From a virus: a DNA stretch of 43,088 bases. Under the pieces are notes generated by a model that worked only from the letters and a program-made list of their open reading frames with translations, searched no databases and had not been told where the DNA came from. Shown here piece after piece: positions 6,939 through 15,187 of this stretch. The stretch covers positions 1 through 43,088 of the IMG/VR virus record IMGVR_UViG_3300028422_001989; one strand, 5' to 3'. The translations under genes were made by a program, and so were the position numbers. How positions within the stretch are numbered: position 1 is the first letter of the stretch; every line of letters begins with the position of its first letter.

Positions 6939-7712
6939 ATGAACAATGAATTACAAGTGTTTTCCTATGAAGGAAACGAAATCAGGACGGTACAACATGA
7001 CGGCAATCCGTGGTGGGTACTCAAGGATGTTTGCGATGTGTTGGAACTCAGCAATCCCAGCATGATTGCTTACAGATTGGATGATGACGAACGGGCTAAG
7101 TATTGCTTAGGGCGTCAAGGCGATACCAATATCATTAGTGAAAGCGGTTTGTATAACGTCATACTGCTCTCCCGCAAGCCCGAAGCCAAAAAGTTCAAAC
7201 GCTGGGTCACACACGAAGTGCTTCCGACCATCCGCAAGCACGGTGCGTATGTCACTCCCGCCAAACTGGAAGAGATCATGAATGACCCCGATGCCTGGAT
7301 TAAGGTGCTTACAGCCCTTAAGGAGGAACGCTCTGCCAAGGAACGCCTTCAGTTGGAAGCTGCCGAGAACAAGCCAAAAGTCGTATTCGCTGATGCTGTA
7401 TCGGTTTCGGATGGCACTATCCTTATCGGGGAGTTGGCGAAAATCATCAAAGGCAACGGTATCGAAATCGGTCAGAACCGACTTTTTGAGCGGCTGCGCC
7501 AGGACGGTTACCTCATCAAACGCAGAGGCACGGATTACAACGCACCGACGCAAAGGGCGATGGAACTCGGATTGTTCAAAGTAAAGGAAACTGCCATCAC
7601 TCACTCGGACGGTCATGTTACCATCAGCAAAACAACAAAGGTCACAGGTAAAGGTCAGCAATACTTTATTAACCTGTTCCTTGGGGAAAGGAGTCATTAT
7701 GGACAAATATAA
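6939..7712 (+). CDS. phage antirepressor, Bro-N and KilAC domains
   Basis: A 257-residue protein with an N-terminal Bro-N domain (about residues 5-105: WWVLKDVCDVLELSN, ISESGLYNVILLSRK, WVTHEVLPTIRKHG) and a C-terminal KilAC/ANT DNA-binding domain (about 145-250: IGELAKIIKGNGIEIGQNRLFERLRQDGYL). Such proteins antagonise phage repressors or regulate early genes. AGGAGG lies seven bases before the ATG, behind RNA motif copy C. It overlaps the next gene by 14 bases. Domain identity is firm; the target repressor is unknown. Confidence 0.92.
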   Translation: MNNELQVFSYEGNEIRTVQHDGNPWWVLKDVCDVLELSNPSMIAYRLDDDERAKYCLGRQGDTNIISESGLYNVILLSRKPEAKKFKRWVTHEVLPTIRKHGAYVTPAKLEEIMNDPDAWIKVLTALKEERSAKERLQLEAAENKPKVVFADAVSVSDGTILIGELAKIIKGNGIEIGQNRLFERLRQDGYLIKRRGTDYNAPTQRAMELGLFKVKETAITHSDGHVTISKTTKVTGKGQQYFINLFLGERSHYGQI

Positions 7713-8130
7713 CAGCTCAGGCTACCCAGACCCCACAGCATATGAAGCACTTTCCAACATTGAAAAAGAAGAAAAGGTTACAAATCCAAACCCTTATCTC
7801 CCGCTCGTTTATATCGCATCCCCCTTTGCGGGAGATATAGAACACAACGCAGAAAATGCACGTTGCTACTGCCGTTTTGCAGTAAGCAATAGACGCATAC
7901 CGATAGCTCCGCATTTACTGTACCCGCAGTTTATGGATGATACAGATAAAGAACAGCGTGAACTTGGCATCCGCTTCGGTCTCATCCTCCTTGGCAAATG
8001 CGATGAGTTATGGGTGTTCGGCGATAAGATCAGCAATGGAATGTCTCGGGAAATTGCAAAGGCAAAAAAGCACGGTATACCAATCAGTTATTTCAACAGT
8101 AAATGCGAGGTGCAAGAATATGGAGCTTAA
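7699..8130 (+). CDS. DUF4406, nucleoside deoxyribosyltransferase-like protein
   Basis: A 143-residue protein with a flavodoxin-like fold typical of nucleoside 2-deoxyribosyltransferase relatives: YIASPFAGDIEHNAENAR near residue 38, APHLLYPQFMDD, and LILLGKCDELWVFGDKISNGMSREI. It may act on nucleotides during phage growth. AAAGGAG precedes the ATG at 7699. It overlaps the antirepressor end by 14 bases and the next gene by 11. No substrate can be read from the sequence. Confidence 0.75.
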   Translation: MDKYNSSGYPDPTAYEALSNIEKEEKVTNPNPYLPLVYIASPFAGDIEHNAENARCYCRFAVSNRRIPIAPHLLYPQFMDDTDKEQRELGIRFGLILLGKCDELWVFGDKISNGMSREIAKAKKHGIPISYFNSKCEVQEYGA

Positions 8131-10456
8131 AATCGCCTACGGCGACAGTCGTCTGTCGAAGCGGTGGGTTAATAAGAAAACCACTTTTGACGAGTTGTGT
8201 GAGCGATTCAGGATTACGCGCCGCACGACCGAAGCGGTTGCCGAATACAAGAAACTGCCGAAGGATCGGCGAGACGGCATAAAGGACGTTGGCGGCTACG
8301 TCCTCGGTCACCTGAAAAGCGGACGCCGTAAAAAGGATACTGTGGAGAGCCGCTCCGGAATAACACTTGATGCGGACCATGCCGACAGTGAATTCCTCGG
8401 TCAGGTGGAAATGCTGTTCCCGCACAAGTGTGCGGTCTATTCCACGCACAGCCACACACCGGAAGCACCGCGTCTGCGTGTGGTCATTCCGCTTTCCAGA
8501 GAGGTCACCCCGGATGAATATTCCGCTCTCTCACGACTGGTTGCTGATGAAATAGGAATGGATTATTTTGATGACAGCACTTATGAGCCGGAGCGCCTGA
8601 TGTACTGGCCGTCCACCCCCTCTAATGGCGAATATGTTTATAAAATAATTAACGGTGGGGTCCTTAATCCCGATGATTACCTTTCAAAGTTATCCGACTG
8701 GCGTGACTGCTCACTCTGGCCGACATCCAGCCGCCAATCTGAAGTTATACAGAGAAATATCCGTCAGCAGCAAGACCCTACTGCAAAGGAAGGTGTTGTT
8801 GGGGCTTTCTGCCGTGCTTACAGTATCGAGGACGTTATTGCAACCTTTCTGCCCGATATTTATGAACCTTCAGCAATGGTAGGCCGTTACGATTATATCC
8901 CAGCAGACAGTTCCGCAGGTGTGGTAATCTACGACACCAAATGGGCATATTCCCACCACGCCACCGACCCTGCCTGCGGAAAACTTCTGAACGCTTTTGA
9001 CCTTGTTCGTGTTCATAAATTCACCGACCTTGATGAAAAAACAGGCTTTAAAGCGATGAGCGAGTTTGCCGTTGCTGATGAACGGGTTAAAGCGCAGTTT
9101 GCCGAAGAACGTAAAACACAGGCCAGCGCCGACTTTTCTGATGAATCTGACTGGCAGACATATCTTGAACTTGACAAAGCGGGAGCAGTAAAGGACACAT
9201 TTGGAAATTTTCTGCTGATCCTAAACCACGACCCCACACTTTCAAATATTGCGTTCAATCAGATGCGTGATGGTGTGGATGCAAGGGGTGAATTACCTTG
9301 GAAACGCGTTAAGCCCGGCTGGGGTGAAACCGATGGTGCAAAGCTATATGAATATTTGCAGAATAGCTACGGCATTTATTCCCCGACCAAAGCAAACCAT
9401 GCAGTGCTTGCAGCGGCTGCGAAACGAATCTATCACCCTATACGGGAATATCTGAACAATTTGCCGTCATGGGATGGTGTTTCCAGGGTGGAATCTCTTA
9501 TCATTGATTATTTCGGTGCCCAGGATAACGCTTACGTTCGCGCTGTTACCCGCAAGACCTTTGCGGCAGCGGTAGCCCGTGTTTTCCAACCGGGCATCAA
9601 GTTCGATTATATGCTTGTCCTCAACGGCAGGACAGGACTTGGTAAGTCGACATTTTTCGACAAGTTGGCAGGCGAATGGTTCTCTGATAGCCTAACCTTT
9701 GCGGATATGGGCAAAGGCAAGGATGCCCCTGAAAAGATACAGGGCTTTTGGATTCTTGAAATTCCAGAGTTGGCCGGGATACGCAAGACGGATGTGAATA
9801 ATGTTAAGGCTTTCCTTTCAAGACGTGATGATAATTACCGTGCCAGTTACGGGCATAACAGTGAGAGTCATCCGCGACAATGCATCATTGTTGGTAGCAC
9901 TAACTCCGAGTCGATGGGTTTTCTCCGTGATGTTACCGGAAACCGCCGTTTCTGGCCTATCAGGGTTGGCGGCACAGAAGCCCGTAAGGGTTGGGACGTA
10001 ACCGACGCCGATGTCCTCCAAATATGGGCCGAGGCAAAGTCTATCTGGGAAAAAGGTGAAAAGCTGTTCCTTGAAGGCGATGTTGCAGAACTTGCCGAAT
10101 CCGCTCAGAAGGAAGCATTAGAGAGCGATGAGCGTGAAGGAATGGTGCGTGAGTATCTTGATACCCTACTCCCCGAAAACTGGGAGAGCTTTGACATCTA
10201 TCGCCGTCAGGAGTTTTTCCGTGCTGCTGACGACCCGACGCAACCAAAAGGTACGATTCGCCGTGACACCGTATGCAACATGGAAATCTGGTGTGAGTGT
10301 TTCGGCAGACCTCGTGAGGGTTTTGAACGCTCGGAAGCTTACAAAATCATTGCCATTATGGAGAAAATCGGCGGTTGGGAACGCGCTGAAAAGAAACGCA
10401 GGATGGGCTTTTACGGCATCGTACCATATTGGGTGCGCGTTCAAGGCAAGCAGTAA
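8120..10456 (+). CDS. VapE-family primase-helicase
   Basis: A 778-residue replication protein. The N-terminal part has motifs resembling an archaeo-eukaryotic-type primase: LDAD (Asp 84, Asp 86), STHSH (108-112) and a following RLRVVIPL strand. The C-terminal half is the virulence-associated E domain, an SF3-like ATPase with Walker A GRTGLGKST (503-511) and a downstream IPELAGIRK acidic motif. Such proteins prime and unwind phage DNA. GAGGT lies eight bases before the ATG. The following 200 bases without a gene look like a replication origin. The helicase call is firm; the primase motif is a suggestion. Confidence 0.9.
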   Translation: MELKIAYGDSRLSKRWVNKKTTFDELCERFRITRRTTEAVAEYKKLPKDRRDGIKDVGGYVLGHLKSGRRKKDTVESRSGITLDADHADSEFLGQVEMLFPHKCAVYSTHSHTPEAPRLRVVIPLSREVTPDEYSALSRLVADEIGMDYFDDSTYEPERLMYWPSTPSNGEYVYKIINGGVLNPDDYLSKLSDWRDCSLWPTSSRQSEVIQRNIRQQQDPTAKEGVVGAFCRAYSIEDVIATFLPDIYEPSAMVGRYDYIPADSSAGVVIYDTKWAYSHHATDPACGKLLNAFDLVRVHKFTDLDEKTGFKAMSEFAVADERVKAQFAEERKTQASADFSDESDWQTYLELDKAGAVKDTFGNFLLILNHDPTLSNIAFNQMRDGVDARGELPWKRVKPGWGETDGAKLYEYLQNSYGIYSPTKANHAVLAAAAKRIYHPIREYLNNLPSWDGVSRVESLIIDYFGAQDNAYVRAVTRKTFAAAVARVFQPGIKFDYMLVLNGRTGLGKSTFFDKLAGEWFSDSLTFADMGKGKDAPEKIQGFWILEIPELAGIRKTDVNNVKAFLSRRDDNYRASYGHNSESHPRQCIIVGSTNSESMGFLRDVTGNRRFWPIRVGGTEARKGWDVTDADVLQIWAEAKSIWEKGEKLFLEGDVAELAESAQKEALESDEREGMVREYLDTLLPENWESFDIYRRQEFFRAADDPTQPKGTIRRDTVCNMEIWCECFGRPREGFERSEAYKIIAIMEKIGGWERAEKKRRMGFYGIVPYWVRVQGKQ

Positions 10457-10660
10457 GGCCTGTTGCCGTGTTGCCGTTGTTGCTGTAAGCAATATACGAC
10501 TTGTGGATAAAAAACACTACCTATTATATAGCACTACAACAAGCGAGAATGTGTGCGCGCGTATATAAGCAAACATAGCAACTTCGGCAACAACGGCAAC
10601 AGACACGATAACGTAAAAACAGGGCGAACGCCTTAAATGCTGTATTTATAGGAGGGACTT
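10457..10660. other. candidate phage replication origin
   Basis: A gene-free stretch holding a long imperfect inverted repeat (10460-10484 with 10577-10602) built from GTTGCCG units, an exact DnaA box TGTGGATAA (10502-10510), and an AT-rich stretch with TATTATATA. It lies directly behind the primase-helicase gene. A promoter TTGTGG-18-TATATA (10501-10530) overlaps the DnaA box and would serve the nuclease gene. Confidence 0.45.
10501..10530 (+). promoter_or_regulatory. possible promoter for the VRR-NUC/helicase genes
   Basis: TTGTGG (10501-10506) and TATATA (10525-10530) with an 18-base spacer. The -35 box overlaps the DnaA box, so DnaA binding would compete with transcription. Confidence 0.35.
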
Positions 10661-10942
10661 ATGCGAGAAAAGTCATTAGAACGAAAACTTGTTCAGGCAG
10701 TAAAGACGATCGGAGGTATCGCACCGAAGTTCGTAAGCCCCGGTTATGATGGAATACCCGACCGTCTCGTACTTTTACCGTTGGGGAAAATCGCCTTTGT
10801 GGAAGTCAAGCGAAATGGTGAGAAACCCCGCCCCTTGCAGGAGGCACGGCATGGAGTGTTGCGGCGGTTGGGATTTCGCGTGTACATCTTGGATGAATGT
10901 GATCAGATCGGGAGGATACTTAATGAAATACAATCCACATAA
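10661..10942 (+). CDS. VRR-NUC domain nuclease
   Basis: A 93-residue single-domain protein of the VRR-NUC branch of PD-(D/E)XK nucleases. The core is GIPDR (Asp 34), FVEVK (Glu 48, Lys 50) and a following Gln 60. Phages carry this protein beside a SNF2-type helicase, as here: the helicase gene starts 20 bases before this one ends. The pair probably processes branched or damaged phage DNA. GGAGGG precedes the ATG. Confidence 0.9.
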   Translation: MREKSLERKLVQAVKTIGGIAPKFVSPGYDGIPDRLVLLPLGKIAFVEVKRNGEKPRPLQEARHGVLRRLGFRVYILDECDQIGRILNEIQST

Positions 10943-12287
10943 TTATCAACAATATGCCGCGGAGTTTATCGAGGTGAACACCATATCCTGCCTCCTGCTT
11001 GACATGGGACTTGGCAAGACATCGATAACTTTGACCGCCTTGAACGACTTGCTGTTTGATAGTTTCCAGGCACACAGGGTTCTGGTAATCGCACCACTTA
11101 GGGTGGCCAGAGATACATGGCCCGAAGAACTCGTTAAATGGGATCACCTCAACGGACTCCGGTTTTCGGTAGCAGTCGGTACAGAATCGGAACGCAAAAC
11201 CGCCCTACAAAAACAAGTAGACATTTATATTATCAACCGTGAAAATGTCCAATGGCTTGTGGAACACAGCGGTTTACCATTTGATTATGACACAGTGGTA
11301 GTCGACGAACTTTCATCGTTTAAGAGCCACCAATCAAAGCGGTTCAGAACTTTAATGAAAGTGCGTCCCCGCGTAAGTAGGATTATAGGTCTGACCGGCA
11401 CACCTACAGGTAATGGTCTGATGGATTTATGGGCGGAGTTTCGGCTTTTGGATATGGGCAAACGGCTCGGACGGTTCATCGGACAGTATCGTAACGACTA
11501 CTTCACCCCGGACAAACGAAACGGGCAGGTTATTTTCAGCTATAAACCCCTACCGGATGCAGAAAGACGGATTTACGACAGAATTTCGGATATTACAATT
11601 TCTATGAAATCAAGAGACCACCTGAAAATGCCTGAACTGGTCAGTGCGGAATATGCGGTTAAATTATCCATACCGGAGCGCAAGCGGTATGACGAACTGA
11701 AACACGACCTGGTGCTTCAGTTGCCGGATGGTGATATCACCGCTGCCAATGCCGCAGCCCTGTGCGGGAAGCTATGCCAAATGGCAAATGGCGCCGTTTA
11801 CTCGGATAACAATGAAATTATCGGGATTCACGACCGCAAGTTGGATGCTTTGGAAGATTTGATTGAATCCGCAAACGACAAGCCCGTCCTTGTTGCCTAC
11901 TGGTTTCGGCATGATCTTGAGCGGATTTCCGAACGACTTCATAAACTGCATATCCCTTTTTCACGCCTGGACACTACAGAGAGCATCAAGCGCTGGAACA
12001 ACGGTGAATTATCGGTCGCCCTCATCCACCCCGCTTCAGCAGGTCATGGATTGAATCTTCAAAGTGGTGGCTCCATTCTTATTTGGTTCGGTCTTACCTG
12101 GAGTCTTGAACTTTATCAGCAGACCGTAGCCAGATTGTGGCGGCAAGGTCAAGCATCAGAAACCGTGGTTATTCAGCATATTACCGTTAAAGAAACGGTT
12201 GATGAGCGTATATTAAAATCATTGAAAGAAAAAGACAATACCCAGACAGCTTTAATCGATGCAGTTAGGGCAAATCTGAAAATCTGA
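10923..12287 (+). CDS. SNF2-family DEAD/DEAH helicase
   Basis: A 454-residue superfamily 2 ATPase of the SNF2 type. Motif I is DMGLGKTS (27-34), motif II DELS (128-131), motif III TGTPT (158-162), and the C-terminal lobe ends with HPASAGHGLNLQ and QQTVARLWRQGQ, the classical motifs V and VI. It is compact, with no extra domain. GGGAGG lies seven bases before the ATG at 10923. Translational coupling to the VRR-NUC gene suggests a helicase-nuclease unit. Confidence 0.93.
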   Translation: MKYNPHNYQQYAAEFIEVNTISCLLLDMGLGKTSITLTALNDLLFDSFQAHRVLVIAPLRVARDTWPEELVKWDHLNGLRFSVAVGTESERKTALQKQVDIYIINRENVQWLVEHSGLPFDYDTVVVDELSSFKSHQSKRFRTLMKVRPRVSRIIGLTGTPTGNGLMDLWAEFRLLDMGKRLGRFIGQYRNDYFTPDKRNGQVIFSYKPLPDAERRIYDRISDITISMKSRDHLKMPELVSAEYAVKLSIPERKRYDELKHDLVLQLPDGDITAANAAALCGKLCQMANGAVYSDNNEIIGIHDRKLDALEDLIESANDKPVLVAYWFRHDLERISERLHKLHIPFSRLDTTESIKRWNNGELSVALIHPASAGHGLNLQSGGSILIWFGLTWSLELYQQTVARLWRQGQASETVVIQHITVKETVDERILKSLKEKDNTQTALIDAVRANLKI

Positions 12288-12346
12288 GAAAAACAACGAC
12301 AATCAATGCCAATCCGAGGGAAATTCATTTTTTCGGAGGGCAGATT

Positions 12347-12781
12347 ATGAATAAACTACAGTTATCGGCAAAGGACTTTCTGTCTCAAGCCTATCGTATC
12401 GACCAACGTATTGACAGCAAGATTGAGCAGGTCTCTTCCCTGCACGACTTGGCTGCAAAAGCGACATCCACACTCAGCGATGTTCCACCGAGCGGAACAA
12501 GAAACATCCACCGAATGGAAGATATCATTTGCAAAATTGTTGATTTAGAAGCGGAAATCAATACAGATATCTGCAACCTTGTTGACTTGAAGCGTGAAAT
12601 CATTGAGGTTATCAAATCCGTTTCCAACACTGAATACCAGACAATCCTGGAACTTCGTTATTTGTGCTTTAAAACATGGGAGCAGATTGCTGTAGATATG
12701 TGCTACAGCATCCACCATCTTTATAAGATGCACAACGCTGCGCTGGATGTTTGCAACTGGCTTATGAATCATGATACCTAA
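12347..12781 (+). CDS. DUF1492/ArpU-like late transcription regulator
   Basis: A 144-residue helical protein. The N-terminal two thirds form long helices with many acidic and basic pairs; the C-terminal part (RYLCFKTWEQIAVDMCYSIHHLYKMHNAAL) is a sigma region 4-like helix-turn-helix. Proteins of this type sit at the end of the early region in Bacillota phages and are thought to activate late genes. GGAGGG lies six bases before the ATG. It is followed by a gene-free stretch with repeated ATGATA boxes and then the packaging genes, which fits that role. Confidence 0.8.
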   Translation: MNKLQLSAKDFLSQAYRIDQRIDSKIEQVSSLHDLAAKATSTLSDVPPSGTRNIHRMEDIICKIVDLEAEINTDICNLVDLKREIIEVIKSVSNTEYQTILELRYLCFKTWEQIAVDMCYSIHHLYKMHNAALDVCNWLMNHDT

Positions 12782-12830
12782 AGACATAGAATGATACCCG
12801 CGCCTCATGATAGTATTAAAATGCCAGGAA
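12771..12830 (+). promoter_or_regulatory. candidate late-gene control region
   Basis: Three ATGATA boxes (12771, 12791, 12807) run into TATTAAAAT (12813-12821), which could be a -10 region without a good -35 box. This would suit an activator-dependent late promoter used by the preceding regulator. Confidence 0.3.
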
Positions 12831-12841
12831 AGAATGGTTGA

Positions 12842-12877
12842 AGCCTTCACGGGAGAAATCCCGCGGGGGCTTTTCTT
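12842..12877 (+). terminator. hairpin with T run before HNH gene
   Basis: AGCCTTCACGGGA pairs with TCCCGCGGGGGCT around a GAAA loop (one mismatch, two G-T pairs), followed by TTTTCTT. It lies between the late regulator and the HNH gene and may end early transcription or be antiterminated. Confidence 0.6.
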
Positions 12878-12899
12878 ATGCCCCGAAGGAGGTGAACCG

Positions 12900-13271
12900 A
12901 TGCCCCACAAACCCAAGCGTCCCTGTGCTTACCCCGGCTGCGGTCGGCTTGCTGTGCGTGAGCAATACTGTGCCGAGCATCAGAAGACTGTGAACAGAAA
13001 CTACAACAAGTACGAACGAGACCCCGTGTCCAACAAACGCTACGGTCGTTCTTGGAAACGAATACGAGACAGGTACATCAAGGCGCACCCTTTGTGTGAA
13101 GAGTGTCAGAAGCAAGGTTTGCTTACCCCAGCCGAGGAAGTTCACCATGTCCTCCCGCTCTCAAAGGGCGGTGGCAACGAAGCGAGTAACCTCATGGCTT
13201 TGTGTAAGTCATGTCACTCACGCATCACAGCTGAGAGCGGTGACCGATGGCATGGTATCGAAAGAGGTTAG
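12900..13271 (+). CDS. HNH endonuclease of the packaging module
   Basis: A 123-residue HNH nuclease. The catalytic core VHHVLPLSKGGGNEASNLMALCKSCHSRI gives His 82-83, Asn 97 and His 106, framed by two Cys pairs (66/69 and 102/105) that bind zinc; a further N-terminal Cys group (9, 14, 24) suggests a second zinc site. HNH proteins next to the terminase are needed for cos cleavage and packaging in HK97-like phages. AAGGAGG precedes the ATG at 12900; upstream in-frame starts run through the terminator. Confidence 0.93.
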   Translation: MPHKPKRPCAYPGCGRLAVREQYCAEHQKTVNRNYNKYERDPVSNKRYGRSWKRIRDRYIKAHPLCEECQKQGLLTPAEEVHHVLPLSKGGGNEASNLMALCKSCHSRITAESGDRWHGIERG

Positions 13272-13329
13272 GGCTAAAATGTTGCCCTGACCACCTTAAA
13301 AAGATGTTCGACCCAAATTGTAGGCCTAA

Positions 13330-13430
13330 CCTCCCCGTGGGGGCGGTAAAATCTCTAAAACTAATTTTTACGGACAGCGGCCTGGGGCTTCGTGTTGAAA
13401 AACGCGGTTTCAAACGGGGTAATAGCCCCA
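13330..13430. other. structured gap before TerS, candidate cos region
   Basis: The 181-base gap between HNH and TerS holds a GC hairpin CCCC-GTG-GGGG (13333-13343) and a nested structure, TGGGGCT/AGCCCCA (13383-13389 with 13424-13430) around TTGAAA/TTTCAA (13395-13400 with 13408-13413). Position between the nuclease and TerS is where a cohesive-end site would be expected. Confidence 0.35.
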
Positions 13431-13452
13431 AATCGAAAGTGAGGTGTGATTA

Positions 13453-14004
13453 TTGGCAAAGGACGGTACAAACAGAGGCGGCGCCCGAGTCGGTGCGGGA
13501 GCCAAAAAGAAAGCAATCGCCGACAAAATCGCCGAAGGCAATCCCGGCGGCAGGAAGTTGACGGTTATGGAGTTTTCGGATACCGCAGATTTGCATGGTC
13601 AGGTGATGCCCGAACCAAACAAAATGCTTGAAGCCGTGCAAAAGGACGGAAAGACGCTCGTTGCGAGTGAAATTTATAAGTCCACATGGCAGTGGCTCAA
13701 CAAGCGTGGTTGTGCCGCTCTCGTATCACCTCAGCTACTGGAATGCTACGCAATGAGCGTGGCCCGATGGATTCAGTGTGAAGAAGCGGTAACCGAATAT
13801 GGTTTTCTTGCGAAGCACCCAACCACCGGAAATGCAATCCAAAGCCCGTATGTTGCAATGGGCCAAAACTACATGAACCAAACCAATCGCCTGTGGTTTG
13901 AGATTTTCCAGATAGTCAAGGAAAACTGTACCGGAGATTACAAGGGTGCAAACCCACAGGACGATGTTATGGAGCGGCTTCTGACCGCCCGGAAAGGAAA
14001 ATAA
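13453..14004 (+). CDS. terS: terminase small subunit, P27 family
   Basis: A 183-residue P27-type small terminase. The N-terminus (GGARVGAGAKKK) and the conserved block STWQWLNKRGCAALVSPQLLECYAMSVARWIQCEE are typical, as is the ending SPYVAMGQNYMNQTNRLWFEIFQIVKEN. It recognises phage DNA and hands it to the large subunit. The start is TTG behind GAGGTG. Unusually, the large subunit is almost 6 kb downstream, with the methylation cassette between. Confidence 0.9.
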   Translation: MAKDGTNRGGARVGAGAKKKAIADKIAEGNPGGRKLTVMEFSDTADLHGQVMPEPNKMLEAVQKDGKTLVASEIYKSTWQWLNKRGCAALVSPQLLECYAMSVARWIQCEEAVTEYGFLAKHPTTGNAIQSPYVAMGQNYMNQTNRLWFEIFQIVKENCTGDYKGANPQDDVMERLLTARKGK

Positions 14005-14008
14005 CCAT

Positions 14009-15187
14009 ATGACTACTTACAAAACAGCTGAAAGTGTATGCATGGGTCACCCGGATAAACTATGCGACCTCATTGCAGACAGCATTCTGGACTCCTGCCT
14101 TCGGAAGGATAAAGCATCCCGTGTGGCCTGCGAGGTCATGACAACCAAAGGCAAAATTATCGTAGCGGGCGAAATCACCTGCAGCGAAAAAGTAGACATT
14201 CGCTATATCGTACGGAATGTCTTGCGTGAGGTCGGATACAATCCGTGGAAATTCACGATATTTATATTCGTTCATCATCAAAGTAAGGACATCGCCGCCG
14301 GAGTGGATACCGCACTCGAAGCAAGAAACGGTAACTATGAACCTTACGGCTCTGTCGGTGCCGGTGACCAAGGTACAATGTACGGCTATGCAACGGACGA
14401 GACCCGTGAGAAGCTGCCGCTCCCTCTTGTATTGTCGCATCGTATCGTGAAGCGCATTGACGACTGCCGCAGAGGAAAACTCATCAAAGGCATTCGACCG
14501 GACGGCAAGGCACAGGTAACCTTGGAATATCAGGACGGAAAACCAAAACGAATAAAAACCATTGTGGTTTCTGTTCAGCATGATAAGGACAAGTCACAGG
14601 AAGAACTCCGCGTGGATATTCTGAACAATGTATTGTGGCAGTGCTTTGAAGATTTACCGTTTGATGACGACACCGAATTGCTCATCAATCCGTCCGGCAG
14701 ATTTGTCGAGGGTGGTCCCGCAGCGGATACGGGATTGACGGGTCGTAAAATCATGGTGGATACCTATGGAGGGCTTGCCTCTCACGGTGGAGGAGCGCTT
14801 TGCGGAAAAGACCCGACCAAAGTTGACCGGAGCGGTGCCTATATGGCACGGTACATTGCAAAGAACATCGTATGGAGCGGTCTTGCAGATAAATGCGAGG
14901 TCGCTCTTTCATATGCCATCGGCAAAGCAAATCCGGTGGCGGTGGATGTAAATTCATTTGGCACAAGCAAACTCACTGATGAGCAGCTTGCGATTATTGT
15001 ACAAGAAGTGTTTAACCTTCGTCCCGCGGCGATCATTGAAAAGCTGCGACTGCGAAACGCAATTTACTCTGACACGGCGGTTTACGGGCATTTCAATTCC
15101 TGCCTGTTTCCCTGGGAGGATGTCAATATGTATACAAACTTACGAAAGGCGGCGGAAAAGTATGCAGATAGAAAAACTGAAGACTGA
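14009..15187 (+). CDS. metK: S-adenosylmethionine synthetase
   Basis: A 392-residue, apparently complete methionine adenosyltransferase making SAM from methionine and ATP. All hallmark motifs are present: GHPDK (13-17), EVMTTKGKIIVAGEIT, GAGDQG, PDGKAQVT, INPSGRFVEGGPAADTGLTGRK and the loop GGGALCGKDPTKVDRSGAY. Length equals that of cellular enzymes. It lies four bases after terS and overlaps a DNA methylase gene, with a second methylase next, so it probably feeds SAM to the phage methylases. A prophage copy of a housekeeping gene is notable. Confidence 0.95.
   Translation: MTTYKTAESVCMGHPDKLCDLIADSILDSCLRKDKASRVACEVMTTKGKIIVAGEITCSEKVDIRYIVRNVLREVGYNPWKFTIFIFVHHQSKDIAAGVDTALEARNGNYEPYGSVGAGDQGTMYGYATDETREKLPLPLVLSHRIVKRIDDCRRGKLIKGIRPDGKAQVTLEYQDGKPKRIKTIVVSVQHDKDKSQEELRVDILNNVLWQCFEDLPFDDDTELLINPSGRFVEGGPAADTGLTGRKIMVDTYGGLASHGGGALCGKDPTKVDRSGAYMARYIAKNIVWSGLADKCEVALSYAIGKANPVAVDVNSFGTSKLTDEQLAIIVQEVFNLRPAAIIEKLRLRNAIYSDTAVYGHFNSCLFPWEDVNMYTNLRKAAEKYADRKTED

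Noticed and set aside
12900-13452. HEARO-type RNA linked to the HNH gene
   Set aside because: HEARO RNAs are large structured elements upstream of their own nuclease; I see only small hairpins, and the HNH gene is a normal packaging gene.
14958-15161. Upstream extension of the ParB-methylase gene
   Set aside because: The extra 68 residues lie out of frame inside metK and look random; the ParB domain begins at the ATG at 15162.
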